64,000 nucleotides of DNA from Planococcaceae bacterium Storch 2/2-2 (GCA_009740415.1 WOYE01000009.1:1116001-1180000), one strand, 5' to 3'; numbered from the stretch's first letter, positions 48,023-55,756 are shown. Notes: generated from the letters alone by a model not told the origin. Program-made: numbers and translations.

Positions 48023-49315
48023 TTACGCTTCTTTTACGTCTGCGTTTTCGACTAAGAAATCAACAGTTTTGCGCATTTTTAAATCGTCTTCGATACGTTC
48101 TGTACCTTGGAGGATTTCTTTAATTTGTTCAGCTTCCATACCGAACTGCGCTCCCATTTTAGCAAGCTCTTCATTCACTTCTTCTTCTGTCGCTTCGATT
48201 TTTTCTTCTTCCGCGATCGCTTCGAGTACGAGTGATTGGCGAACTGTTGCTTCCGCTTCTTCCTTCATGCTCTCACGAAGAGTGTTTTCGTCTTGACCTG
48301 AGAATTGGTAGTAAAGATCCATCGTCATTCCTTGACCTTGGATGCTCTGTTCTAAGTTTTGGATCATGCTGTCGATTTGGTTTTCAACCATTTCAGCAGG
48401 TACGTCCATTTCAGCGTTGTCCGCTGCTTTTTTAATGAGGATTGACTGAACTGCGCCATCTGCTTGCGCTTTGTTGTTTTCCTCTAAGTTTTCTTTCATT
48501 TTTGCTTTTAATTCAGCAACTGTTTCGATCGTTGGATCGATATCTTGTGCTAATTCGTCGTCGAGTTCAGGAATTTGTTTCACCTTAATGTCGTGAACCG
48601 TCACTTTGAATGTAGCCGGTTGGCCAGCGAGTTCTGCAGCGTGGTATTCCTCTGGGAATGTCACTTCTACTTCTTTCTCTTCGCCTGTTTTCATGCCGAC
48701 TAATTGCTCTTCGAATCCTGGAATGAATGAACCTGACCCAACTTCTAATGGATACTGTTCTGCTTTTCCACCTTCGAATGCTTCGCCGTTTGCGAATCCT
48801 TCGAAATCGATCGTTACTGTGTCGCCATTTTCAACTGCTGCGTCGTCTGCTTTAACGACCATTTCAGCATGTTGCTCTAATTGTGTAGCGAGTTGTTTTT
48901 CAACGTCCTCGTCTGTCACTTTCGCTTCTACGCGCTCTACTTCGAGACCTTTGTAGTCGCCGAGTGTTACTTCTGGTTTCACTGCAACTTCTGCAACGAT
49001 GATTAAATCTTCGCCTTTACCGATTTGCTCGATATCGAGTGCTGGTTGTGCAACTGGATCGATTCCTGCTTCATCGAGTGCTGCAGGGTACGCTTCTGGT
49101 AAAACGAAATCTAATGCGTCGTTGTAAAGTGATTCGACACCGTATTGGCGTTCGAACAATGCACGTGGCATTTTCCCTTTACGGAATCCTGGTGCTGCGA
49201 TATCTTTTACTACTTTTTTGAACGCTTGATCAAGCGCTTTATCGAATTGTTTAGCTGGGACTGTGAATGTTAACTTCCCTTTGCTACCCTCTAATTGTTC
49301 CCATTTAACTGACAT
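48023..49315 (-). CDS. tig: Trigger factor
   Basis: Ribosome-bound chaperone and prolyl isomerase. The 430-residue protein has the ribosome-binding signature GFRKGKMPRALFERQYG (about 43-60), the FKBP-type domain (about 150-240, with GDTVTIDFEGF and FPEEYHAAELAGQPATFKVTV) and a helical C-terminal chaperone domain. It lies between ysoA and clpX as in B. subtilis. Confidence 0.97.
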   Translation of the reverse strand: MSVKWEQLEGSKGKLTFTVPAKQFDKALDQAFKKVVKDIAAPGFRKGKMPRALFERQYGVESLYNDALDFVLPEAYPAALDEAGIDPVAQPALDIEQIGKGEDLIIVAEVAVKPEVTLGDYKGLEVERVEAKVTDEDVEKQLATQLEQHAEMVVKADDAAVENGDTVTIDFEGFANGEAFEGGKAEQYPLEVGSGSFIPGFEEQLVGMKTGEEKEVEVTFPEEYHAAELAGQPATFKVTVHDIKVKQIPELDDELAQDIDPTIETVAELKAKMKENLEENNKAQADGAVQSILIKKAADNAEMDVPAEMVENQIDSMIQNLEQSIQGQGMTMDLYYQFSGQDENTLRESMKEEAEATVRQSLVLEAIAEEEKIEATEEEVNEELAKMGAQFGMEAEQIKEILQGTERIEDDLKMRKTVDFLVENADVKEA

Positions 49316-49387
49316 AATTAAAACCTCCGGCTAGTTATTGTAACTACTAATTTGTAACTACTTTTTCTTCCTATTGACAACCACTTT

Positions 49388-49415
49388 AGTATACCATAGT
49401 CATCGGATGTTTCAA
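49388..49415 (-). promoter_or_regulatory. Promoter of tig
   Basis: On the minus strand TTGAAA (49415-49410) and TATACT (49393-49388) are 16 bases apart, about 75 bases before the tig start. The leader contains a direct repeat of TAGTTACAA of unknown meaning. Confidence 0.7.
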
Positions 49416-49421
49416 CAGAAA

Positions 49422-50402
49422 TTACCTATTGAAACGTTCGGCGGAACGGTCGACGCGCTCCAACTGTTCGATCAACTCGTTTCGATCGAGCGGTACGTCG
49501 TGGTACAAATGGCGGACGTACGCAATGTAGGCGTGTGCGACTTCTTCGATCGAAAAGCCGTCCCACTCGAGCGGATAAGCGAACAGAACGTATTGATCGA
49601 TCAATCGCTCCGCCACGGCCGCTTCCGTCGGCGACTTTTCTAACTGCTTGCGTACGATGCGTTTCACTTCTTCACTTACGAGGTGATCCGTCGGATACGG
49701 AAGCTCAGACGGAACGACGACCTTTTCCACACCGTACTTCATGACACGAACGCGTTCATCGAACCCGACTTCTTTCAATAAGACGAGACTGTGCGTCTGA
49801 ATGAGCGGTGAAAGCGAAGAAGATTGCACGATCGAAAGGAGTAAAGGAAGCGCATGTTCCGGACCTTCGTTTTCGATTTGAGCGAGCGTCTCTAACTGTT
49901 CGTCCAACGGCAATTGCTCGAACGTTTCAAAGGATAGGGCGGATTCGACGGGATCCTCTTCTAAAAAATCGTACGTATGTAATAGTCGATCATTCAATTG
50001 GCGCAAGTATATAAATTTTTTCGTTAAATGCTCGGGAATGAGCCCTTCTTCAAACAATCCGTCGATCGCTGTCTCTACGTAGTCATACTGTTTCAATTGA
50101 ATCGACAACGTAATGTACAGTTCCATCCATTCGAAATAATGATCCGGGTCCCGTTCGAGCAACTGTTCGACGTACGTTTTTGAACGGTCGTACTGTTTGC
50201 ATTCGTACAACGCGTACGCAAACGGTCCGTACAAATCGATCGCCTCACGCTCGATCGCAAGTGCCGCTTCAAAGCGCTCGACAGCCTGCGCGTACTCTTT
50301 TCGTTCGAACGCTTCAAAAGCTTCCGTTACAATTCGTTCGTACGTTCCGGGAAACAAGACGACATTTCCTTTTCTTCGTATCGGTCGATACGTTTTACGC
50401 AT
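49422..50402 (-). CDS. ysoA: Tetratricopeptide-repeat protein, YsoA-like
   Basis: A 326-residue cytoplasmic protein with TPR units near the N-terminus (about 28-125, with EAFERKEYAQAVERFEAALAI and ALYECKQYDRSKTYVEQLL) and a helical remainder. Its place next to tig matches B. subtilis ysoA, a TPR protein of unknown function. The ATG at 50402 follows AGGTGAGAAAG; an in-frame GTG three codons upstream overlaps that site. Confidence 0.8.
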   Translation of the reverse strand: MRKTYRPIRRKGNVVLFPGTYERIVTEAFEAFERKEYAQAVERFEAALAIEREAIDLYGPFAYALYECKQYDRSKTYVEQLLERDPDHYFEWMELYITLSIQLKQYDYVETAIDGLFEEGLIPEHLTKKFIYLRQLNDRLLHTYDFLEEDPVESALSFETFEQLPLDEQLETLAQIENEGPEHALPLLLSIVQSSSLSPLIQTHSLVLLKEVGFDERVRVMKYGVEKVVVPSELPYPTDHLVSEEVKRIVRKQLEKSPTEAAVAERLIDQYVLFAYPLEWDGFSIEEVAHAYIAYVRHLYHDVPLDRNELIEQLERVDRSAERFNR

Positions 50403-50427
50403 CTTTCTCACCTACTTCCGTAGTTGC

Positions 50428-50456
50428 ACTATACCATAGCGATGTTTGATTGAAAA
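50428..50456 (-). promoter_or_regulatory. Promoter of the ysoA-like gene
   Basis: On the minus strand TTTTCA (50456-50451) and TATAGT (50433-50428) are 17 bases apart, and TGG precedes the -10 box. It lies about 25 bases upstream of the gene. Confidence 0.55.
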
Positions 50457-50470
50457 GCGATGTCATACGT

Positions 50471-50507
50471 AAAAAAAGAACCGTTCCTTCTATAGAAGAA
50501 ACGGCTT
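50471..50507 (-). terminator. Terminator after the symporter-family gene
   Basis: CCGTT-CTTC pairs with GAAG-AACGG around TATA, followed by seven T on the minus strand, immediately past the stop codon. Confidence 0.9.
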
Positions 50508-50512
50508 TTCGC

Positions 50513-51523
50513 TTACACTTTTTTGTCGATCGGTTGACCGAACCATTTGTGTGAAAACTGCGCATAATACGAAATTCCTTGCTGTTGAATGATGAAAGCG
50601 AGCGTGACGATCAATGCGGCTTCCGGTCCGAAACTCGTCGCAGCTAAACCGATCGCTAATGACAAGTTACGCAATACCGTTCCGTTCACGAGCGCAATTC
50701 CATCTTCTCGGTTGAAAAACTTCAACGCGACGTACGTACTAATGCCGAAGTTTAACGCGTAGAAAATGAGTAAGACGATCACCGCGATGAGGACGAGTTC
50801 TAAATTTTTCATAATCATCGGCGCTCCCATACTAATGCTGACGAAAATGACGTACAACATCGCCCAAATGCTCATCGGTCCGAATTTCGGTTTCACGTTC
50901 TTTTTGAAATCTTCCATCGTTCGGCCGTTACGCATGATGAACTTAAACGTAAAGTGGCCGAGAATCATCGGGACGAACACGACGAGTAAAATCGTCTTCA
51001 TCGTTTGCCAAATGTCAATTTCGACGTATTGACCGACCATGACGAGCAAATACCACGGTGCGAGAATCGATCCTAAAATTAAGCCGAACACCGTCATTTT
51101 TACAGCTGCGTTCACGTTTCCGTTTAACAATCCTGTCCACGTAATCGTCATACCGCTCGTCGGGAGTAATGCAGCCATCGCGAGCCCTGCGAACATAATA
51201 CCTGCGTTTCCTTCCCGTCCTGCGAGGAAAATCATCCCGAGGACGTAAGCGACGATCGGGATGAGTAAAAAGTTGAGGAGCATCGCAACACCTGTCACTT
51301 TATTTCCTTTCGAAGAGGCGAGCGATTTGAAGTTAAAACCGACCATCGTCGAATAAATCATGACGATCGTACCGTAAAGAAGCGTTCCTTTTAATGAAGA
51401 CGTGTCGTAATTGATTCCGATTAAAAATCCGATCAATAATGTGAGTGGTACGCTCAACATTAAATATTTCCGTGGCAATCGATAAATTTTTTCCCATGTC
51501 GGAAGGGGTTGTTGACCTTTCAT
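50513..51523 (-). CDS. Bile acid:sodium symporter-family (BASS/ACR3-like) transporter
   Basis: A 336-residue membrane protein with about ten helices and the family motifs GLAMAALLPTSGMTITWTGLLNGN and NREDGIALVNGTVLRNLSLAIG. The fold is shared by bile-acid/organic-anion symporters and ACR3 arsenite pumps; the cysteine expected in ACR3 is not seen, so an organic or sulfur-containing anion is more likely than arsenite. The ATG at 51523 follows TTGGAGG. Two GC-rich palindromes of CsoR/CstR type flank its likely promoter, which suggests control by copper or reactive sulfur. Confidence 0.78.
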   Translation of the reverse strand: MKGQQPLPTWEKIYRLPRKYLMLSVPLTLLIGFLIGINYDTSSLKGTLLYGTIVMIYSTMVGFNFKSLASSKGNKVTGVAMLLNFLLIPIVAYVLGMIFLAGREGNAGIMFAGLAMAALLPTSGMTITWTGLLNGNVNAAVKMTVFGLILGSILAPWYLLVMVGQYVEIDIWQTMKTILLVVFVPMILGHFTFKFIMRNGRTMEDFKKNVKPKFGPMSIWAMLYVIFVSISMGAPMIMKNLELVLIAVIVLLIFYALNFGISTYVALKFFNREDGIALVNGTVLRNLSLAIGLAATSFGPEAALIVTLAFIIQQQGISYYAQFSHKWFGQPIDKKV

Positions 51524-51538
51524 TTCATAACCTCCAAT

Positions 51539-51554
51539 TACCCCTAAGGGTATA
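51539..51554 (-). promoter_or_regulatory. CsoR/CstR-like operator, proximal copy
   Basis: On the minus strand TATACCCTTAGGGGTA is a near-perfect dyad ten or so bases before the ribosome site of the transporter gene. It shares ATACCCT and the right half with the distal copy at 51600-51615. Confidence 0.5.
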
Positions 51555-51599
51555 TTTTTATGTAAAAAAAGAGCCTCATTCACTCAATTACTTTCTACT

Positions 51600-51615
51600 A
51601 TACACGGGAGGGTAT
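51600..51615 (-). promoter_or_regulatory. CsoR/CstR-like operator, distal copy
   Basis: On the minus strand ATACCCTCCCGTGTAT runs into a TATAGT -10 box, so a bound repressor would block initiation. The arrangement of two ATACCC dyads around a promoter is typical of CsoR-family control. Confidence 0.5.
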
Positions 51616-51646
51616 GTTTTTTCTACTCTTTTGCTTCAAAACGCAC

Positions 51647-51678
51647 AAAAAGTCCTGTACCCCCTACTGTACAGGACT
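51647..51678 (-). terminator. Terminator after the small winged-helix-like gene
   Basis: AGTCCTGTAC pairs perfectly with GTACAGGACT around an eight-base loop, followed by TTTTT on the minus strand. Confidence 0.92.
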
Positions 51679-51695
51679 GCGCTCGTATTTACGTT

Positions 51696-51920
51696 TTATT
51701 TGATGATGCGCGCTTTCGCAAAATCTGTCGCAACGTATGCGTCACCTTCCGCTTTCACGTAGTTGTTCGCTTCGAGTTCGCGCATGCTGCTGCGCACTTT
51801 GAAAAGTGGCAATTTCGTTTCGCTCGCAATTTGAGCTGGCTCTTTCGCTTCGTCTTTCACCGCTTCGATGATTGCGATCGCGCTTTGTGACAATTCACCT
51901 TTATCTGTTACACATGCCAT
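51696..51920 (-). CDS. Small winged-helix-like protein of unknown function
   Basis: A 74-residue protein whose predicted helices and short basic wing (PAQIASETKLPLFKVRSSMRELEANNYVKAEGDAYV is the core region; only its pattern matters) fit a minimal winged helix. One cysteine is at position 3. It is transcribed alone with its own terminator. It could bind DNA or be an adaptor; I do not recognise a named family. It lies between the CsoR-like-controlled transporter and the peroxiredoxin. Confidence 0.65.
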   Translation of the reverse strand: MACVTDKGELSQSAIAIIEAVKDEAKEPAQIASETKLPLFKVRSSMRELEANNYVKAEGDAYVATDFAKARIIK

Positions 51921-51992
51921 CGGGTCGTCCTCCCTTCTTTGTTCAATGAGAAAAACCCCGTCCTCGTTAGAGCACGGGGAAATGATTGAAAC

Positions 51993-52658
51993 TTATAGTT
52001 CTTTTGTACAGAAGTAGAAATCTTTACATTCGAGTGAGTCATCTTTCATACGCTCAGCCGCTAATTCTTGTGTAGGTGCTGGTGGAACGATGACACGCTC
52101 TCCTTCGCGCCAGTTTGCAGGCATTGCTACTTTGTGCTCGTCTGCTGTTTGAAGCGCTGTGAGTAAACGTAAAATTTCGTCCATGTTACGTCCGATTGCT
52201 GATGGGTAGTAAATGATCGCACGAACCGTTTGTTCTGGGTCCATGATGAATACCGCACGTGATGTTTCTGTGTCGCTTTCATCTGGCATGATCATACCGA
52301 ATTTATGTGCAACGTCCATCGTTAAGTCAGCGATCACTGGGAATTCGATCTCTACGCCGAATTTTTCTTCGATGTTACGTACCCATGCGATATGTGAGTG
52401 TACGCTGTCGATTGAAAGACCGAGTAACTCTGTATTTTTCTCGCGAAGTGTTGGGTACATTTCTTGGAAACCGATAAACTCTGTCGTACATACCGGTGTG
52501 AAGTCAGCTGGGTGAGAGAAGAGAATGAGCCATTGGCCTTTATAGTCTTCTAATTTCAATTCACCGTGTGTAGTTTTCGCTGTGAATGATGGTGCTGGTG
52601 ATCCGATACGTGGTAATGAACGAACTTCTTCTTGTCCTGCGTTTTCAATGTTTGTCAT
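51993..52658 (-). CDS. 1-Cys peroxiredoxin (Prx6-like)
   Basis: A 221-residue thiol peroxidase. The peroxidatic cysteine is in HPADFTPVCTTEF near residue 57, and the C-terminal domain (PANWREGERVIVPP) is that of the Prx6/archaeal group. Two more cysteines near the end (LECKDFYFC) could serve in resolution. A PerR-like box lies between the promoter and the ribosome site, which fits induction by peroxide. A short GC-rich segment and the winged-helix gene follow. Confidence 0.93.
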   Translation of the reverse strand: MTNIENAGQEEVRSLPRIGSPAPSFTAKTTHGELKLEDYKGQWLILFSHPADFTPVCTTEFIGFQEMYPTLREKNTELLGLSIDSVHSHIAWVRNIEEKFGVEIEFPVIADLTMDVAHKFGMIMPDESDTETSRAVFIMDPEQTVRAIIYYPSAIGRNMDEILRLLTALQTADEHKVAMPANWREGERVIVPPAPTQELAAERMKDDSLECKDFYFCTKEL

Positions 52659-52676
52659 ATTATAACGACTCCTTTT

Positions 52677-52691
52677 TAATAATTATTATCT
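52677..52691 (-). promoter_or_regulatory. PerR-like box upstream of the peroxiredoxin gene
   Basis: AGATAATAATTATTA on the minus strand matches the 7-1-7 PerR consensus TTATAATNATTATAA at most positions. It lies just downstream of the -10 box, so binding would block transcription. Fur and Zur boxes are related, but the match to PerR and the gene's role agree. Confidence 0.6.
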
Positions 52692-52706
52692 TTTGAACTT
52701 AATTCT

Positions 52707-52734
52707 ATTATACATCATTCGGAACAGTTTGCAA
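52707..52734 (-). promoter_or_regulatory. Promoter of the peroxiredoxin gene
   Basis: On the minus strand TTGCAA (52734-52729) and TATAAT (52712-52707) are 16 bases apart. Initiation near 52700 places the PerR-like box at about +10 to +24. Confidence 0.75.
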
Positions 52735-52739
52735 CACGT

Positions 52740-52959
52740 TTGCTTCAATTCTTTTTATTTTATGTATCCTTTGGTGCTCAACGTGTTGAAGCGCTATTCG
52801 AACGTTGTAAAGCAATCATACAATGTTTTTATACGGTTGTAAACTACTTTGCTCTTCTTTTTATACAACCGTTATACAACATTAATATTCTCAATTAGAA
52901 ATTAACATTATCAATTGATTTTTAATAAATCGGGCGTCTCTTTTCGTATTTTTCCATTC
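52740..52959. other. Gene-free interval with repeated TACAAC/GTTGTA motifs
   Basis: No ORF or RNA gene is recognised in these 220 AT-rich bases. Copies of GTTGTA (near 52804 and 52836) and TACAAC or TACAAT (near 52819, 52864 and 52874) form overlapping inverted repeats, for example ACGGTTGTA against TACAACCGT. They look like an operator cluster upstream of the peroxiredoxin promoter. A TTGATAATG motif on the minus strand near 52910 is half of a Fur-type box. Confidence 0.4.
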
Positions 52960-52995
52960 AAAAAAGAGGAAAATGAGTCGTCTCATTCTCCTCTT
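52960..52995 (-). terminator. Terminator after the DUF3006 gene
   Basis: AAGAGGA-AATGAG pairs with CTCATT-TCCTCTT around TCGT, followed by TTTTTT on the minus strand. Confidence 0.9.
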
Positions 52996-53012
52996 ACCCG
53001 TTTTTCATTAGT

Positions 53013-53276
53013 TTAAACGTCTTTTTTATTCTTTTTTTGTAATTTTTCAAGAAGTTGACGAACGTAGTCTTCTTGCGCCTTTCTTTCTTCTTCGTGACGC
53101 GTCAATTCGTACGTTCGGTTCTCTTCCGTTTCACAAACGGTAACCGAGACAATGTCCCCTTCTTCTACGTCACCGATGACAGCGGTGACAGGAAGGAGCC
53201 ATTCTTGCTCTTCATCTTCTCGGTCAAGCAAGACGTAGTAACCGTCTTCCATGCGGTCGATCGTATATTTCGTCAT
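53013..53276 (-). CDS. DUF3006-family protein
   Basis: An 87-residue protein beginning MTKYTIDRMEDGYYVLLDRE, with a small beta domain (about 1-50) and a charged, helical lysine/glutamate-rich tail. This is the DUF3006 pattern, often found beside ComEC-like metallo-beta-lactamase genes. The ATG at 53276 follows GAGGGATACG; an ATG at 53288 overlaps the upstream stop codon but lacks a site. Function unknown. Confidence 0.8.
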   Translation of the reverse strand: MTKYTIDRMEDGYYVLLDREDEEQEWLLPVTAVIGDVEEGDIVSVTVCETEENRTYELTRHEEERKAQEDYVRQLLEKLQKKNKKDV

Positions 53277-53284
53277 CGTATCCC

Positions 53285-54367
53285 TCATTTCACTCGAATG
53301 GATGATTGCAACGCGTCGAACGTTTTCGGTCCGATTCCGTCTACTTCCATTAGTTGTTCAACGGTTTCAAACGGTTGGACCGAACGATAATCGATAATTT
53401 TTTGAGCGGTCGCTGGTCCGATGCCTGGCAACTCTTCCAACTGTTCTTGCGTCGCCTCATTAATGTTCAACCGTTCGTCCGATTCTTCCAGATCGAACGG
53501 TTGCGCCGCTACTTCGTACGACTGACCGTCCGTTCGTACAGTAATGTCGCCTTCTGTCGCTGTACTGTACGCCGTCGCTCCTACTTCTTCAATCGTTTGT
53601 AACACACGCGAATGCGGATGGCCGTATGAATTGCCTTCCCCGTACGATAAAATGACGACTTCCGGTGCAATCTGCTTCATAAACTGAGGATCACTGCTCG
53701 TATCCGACCCGTGATGTCCTGCTTTCAAAACCGTCGTCGGTAACTCGTACCGCGTCAACATGTCTCGTTCGATCGATACGTCCGCATCTCCCGTTAATAA
53801 AAATGAAACGTCTCCGTACGTCGCATATAAGACGATTGATGCTTCGTTGTTATTTGACGCTTCTTTCACGGCATTGACGACTTGCATCGTCACATTCGGA
53901 TCGAAGTCAATTGGATCTCCATTGTTCGGAACGACGAATTCGATATCGTTCGCATCGATCAACTCGAGGAGACGCGCATACGTCTGCGTCGTATGTACTT
54001 TTCCACTGTCGATGAACGTTTTAACGTCCATCTGCTCGAGTACAGAAATGAGACCGCCGATATGGTCGGCATCTGGATGGGTCGCCACGACGTAATCTAA
54101 CGTCTCGATCCCATGTTCCCGTAAAAAGCGAACGACATCTTCCCCGCGCGACTTTTTGCCGCCGTCGATGAGCATCGTCTTACCGCTCGGCGAACGGAGG
54201 GCGATCGCATCCCCTTGCCCGACATCGATAAAGTGGACGTCTAACACGTCTCCTGTCGGTGTTCCTTCCTTAGATGGTGCCGTCTCTTCGTCTTCCATGA
54301 AATAGAGGACGAGAGCGAGGCCGATGAAAACGAGGATCCCTCCTACAATGCTTCCTATTTTTTTCAT
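53285..54367 (-). CDS. Secreted metallo-beta-lactamase/ComEA-type HhH fusion protein
   Basis: A 360-residue protein with an N-terminal membrane or signal segment (about 5-24), a ComEC-like metallo-beta-lactamase domain (about 40-285, metal motif THPDADHIGG, then LTGDAD and LKAGHHGSDTSS) and a C-terminal helix-hairpin-helix pair (about 300-358, LPGIGPATAQKIIDYR and VDGIGPKTFDAL). The parts resemble the nuclease-like domain of ComEC and the DNA-binding domain of ComEA, so an extracellular nuclease is likely. No ComEC channel or ComGA locus is in the window. Confidence 0.88.
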   Translation of the reverse strand: MKKIGSIVGGILVFIGLALVLYFMEDEETAPSKEGTPTGDVLDVHFIDVGQGDAIALRSPSGKTMLIDGGKKSRGEDVVRFLREHGIETLDYVVATHPDADHIGGLISVLEQMDVKTFIDSGKVHTTQTYARLLELIDANDIEFVVPNNGDPIDFDPNVTMQVVNAVKEASNNNEASIVLYATYGDVSFLLTGDADVSIERDMLTRYELPTTVLKAGHHGSDTSSDPQFMKQIAPEVVILSYGEGNSYGHPHSRVLQTIEEVGATAYSTATEGDITVRTDGQSYEVAAQPFDLEESDERLNINEATQEQLEELPGIGPATAQKIIDYRSVQPFETVEQLMEVDGIGPKTFDALQSSIRVK

Positions 54368-54504
54368 AGCTGTTCCTACTTTCTATCGTTTCTCGTTCTA
54401 CTTTACTAGAAAGGAGAGCGGTTTGGCAAAATCTGAGCTAAAACTTGTCTCGACTAAATCGCACTTGTTATACTGTGACGATAGTAAGAACGGAGTGAAG
54501 GACT

Positions 54505-54561
54505 TTGAGTATTGTATATGTTTCGCCGAATCGTCACGAACGAGCAGGGATGCGACAATGA
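54505..54561 (+). CDS. Candidate leader peptide upstream of the YrvL-like gene
   Basis: A TTG-started ORF of 18 codons (MSIVYVSPNRHERAGMRQ) follows the ribosome site GGAGTGAAGGACT. Its stop codon overlaps the start codon of the next gene (ATGA). It may couple or regulate translation of that gene. It is too short for ordinary gene calls and could be chance. Confidence 0.35.
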   Translation: MSIVYVSPNRHERAGMRQ

Positions 54562-55037
54562 AGTGGCTTCAACTCATGAGTTGGCTCATTATCGCGTTTG
54601 CAAGCTTACTGTCGATTGCAGCGACGATCATTATAGCGATTCCTATTTTTTACGGGCTGCTCACGTGGATCGAGCCGTACGAACTCATTTTATTTTATCC
54701 CCTCGACTCATTATGGGACACGCTCGTCTATTGTGGCGTCTTTTTATTAACGTTATATTTCGTCGCTTTACTATTAGAAGTGATCGTCACTGTAACGATG
54801 ACACTCGTCTTGCGCATTCCGCTAAGCAACGCGTCGATTTTAGGCAGTACGATTGCACAAGCGTTCGCTATGCTTCTTTTATTTCCAGTCGCGATCGAAC
54901 CGTTTTTCAAACAGCTCCACTTCACATTTGAAGGTGCTTTTTTAGTGATCGCTCTTTTTTACGTAGCGATGTACTTCATCAGCGGTGATGATCGATTCGA
55001 AGAGAAGTTTATGCAACGCGACGACTATAAAAACTAA
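54558..55037 (+). CDS. YrvL-like membrane protein
   Basis: A 159-residue protein with four hydrophobic segments (about 5-30, 45-75, 85-110 and 120-145) and a short charged tail. The pattern and segments such as FYPLDSLWDTLVYCGVFLLTLYFVAL resemble the YrvL family of B. subtilis, which regulates a cell-envelope sigma-factor system, but the similarity is weak. The frame continues open 78 codons upstream, through the promoter and the neighbouring gene's start, and is not used there. A promoter TTGTCT-18-TATACT lies near 54444-54473. Confidence 0.55.
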   Translation: MKWLQLMSWLIIAFASLLSIAATIIIAIPIFYGLLTWIEPYELILFYPLDSLWDTLVYCGVFLLTLYFVALLLEVIVTVTMTLVLRIPLSNASILGSTIAQAFAMLLLFPVAIEPFFKQLHFTFEGAFLVIALFYVAMYFISGDDRFEEKFMQRDDYKN

Positions 55038-55039
55038 CG

Positions 55040-55073
55040 AAAAAATCTTGAGGAATGATCCTCAAGATTTTTT
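55040..55073. terminator. Bidirectional terminator between the YrvL-like and lipoprotein genes
   Basis: AAAAAATCTTGAGGA pairs perfectly with TCCTCAAGATTTTTT around ATGA, between two converging genes. Confidence 0.95.
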
Positions 55074-55077
55074 AACG

Positions 55078-55653
55078 TCATTCTTCTTTTTCTGTCGACG
55101 CCTCGTTCTCATTTTTCGGCTCTTCCGCTTCATCCGTATCGACTGGATAGGACAACTCCATCGCTACTTCTTCTTCCCCGATCAACTTCACGATTAAATC
55201 GACATTCATTTCATCGACCGATACACCTTCTGTCGCTTGGTACAACATACCGTTCATCCCGAGTAAGTCTGCGATGAGCAAATCTTCTCCCATGAGGAAA
55301 GTCGGGTCTACGGTCAACGTGAACTCTTTCATTCCTTCATCGTACGTGATCGATTCGATCGTATCGTACTGGCTCGCATCTGCAATTTGTTCAACCGACA
55401 TGAGCACTTGGTATTGAAGCCCTTCTAACTCTCCTTCATCGATTAAAAACGTAATCGTCCCATCTTCGTTTTCACGGACGTCTTTAAATCCGCTCTGTGT
55501 CGCACCTGCTGCGAACTCGTCGAAGCTTTGATTCGGTCCTTTGAATTGGGCAGGTACGGTAACTTCTACGATATCGCCTTGTTTCCACGGACCGCACGCT
55601 GCGAGTACTAAAGTGAGGATCGCGAGCAGAGCGATCGTCATTCGTCGTTTCAT
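55078..55653 (-). CDS. Lipoprotein of unknown function
   Basis: A 191-residue secreted lipoprotein: signal MKRRMTIALLAILTLVLAAC with the lipobox LAAC, then a two-part acidic body (EVTVPAQFKGPNQSFDEFAAGA, DPTFLMGEDLLIADLLGMNG) and an acidic tail. The start at 55653 follows AGGGAAG; the frame can be extended eleven codons without support. Two perfect palindromes precede the promoter region, so it may be regulated. Confidence 0.85.
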   Translation of the reverse strand: MKRRMTIALLAILTLVLAACGPWKQGDIVEVTVPAQFKGPNQSFDEFAAGATQSGFKDVRENEDGTITFLIDEGELEGLQYQVLMSVEQIADASQYDTIESITYDEGMKEFTLTVDPTFLMGEDLLIADLLGMNGMLYQATEGVSVDEMNVDLIVKLIGEEEVAMELSYPVDTDEAEEPKNENEASTEKEE

Positions 55654-55706
55654 ATGTCGTTTCTTCCCTTCTTTCGTCGAACGCAAAAGACTTTCTCTTG
55701 TCGCAT

Positions 55707-55719
55707 GACGTAATACGTC
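55707..55719. promoter_or_regulatory. Palindrome at the start of the lipoprotein transcript
   Basis: GACGTAATACGTC is a perfect 6-1-6 dyad overlapping the expected start of transcription of the lipoprotein gene (a TACAAT -10 box lies just upstream on the minus strand). Candidate operator. Confidence 0.35.
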
Positions 55720-55743
55720 TCATTGTACCACTTTTTAAAATCG

Positions 55744-55756
55744 TTTCGTAACGAAA
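55744..55756. promoter_or_regulatory. Second palindrome upstream of the lipoprotein gene
   Basis: TTTCGTAACGAAA is a perfect 6-1-6 dyad centred about 37 bases from the first palindrome, in the -35 region. The two sequences differ, so two regulators may act. Confidence 0.35.

Noticed and set aside
50513-51523. Arsenite efflux pump ACR3
   Set aside because: The protein has the shared fold, but the conserved ACR3 cysteine is not seen and no arsR or arsC lies nearby, so only the wider family is claimed.
52901-52921. Complete Fur box
   Set aside because: Only the left half (TGATAATG) fits the consensus on the minus strand; the right half does not.
54324-54557. 78-codon N-terminal extension of the YrvL-like protein
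   Set aside because: It crosses the start of the divergent gene and the promoter, and its composition is unlike the rest of the protein.
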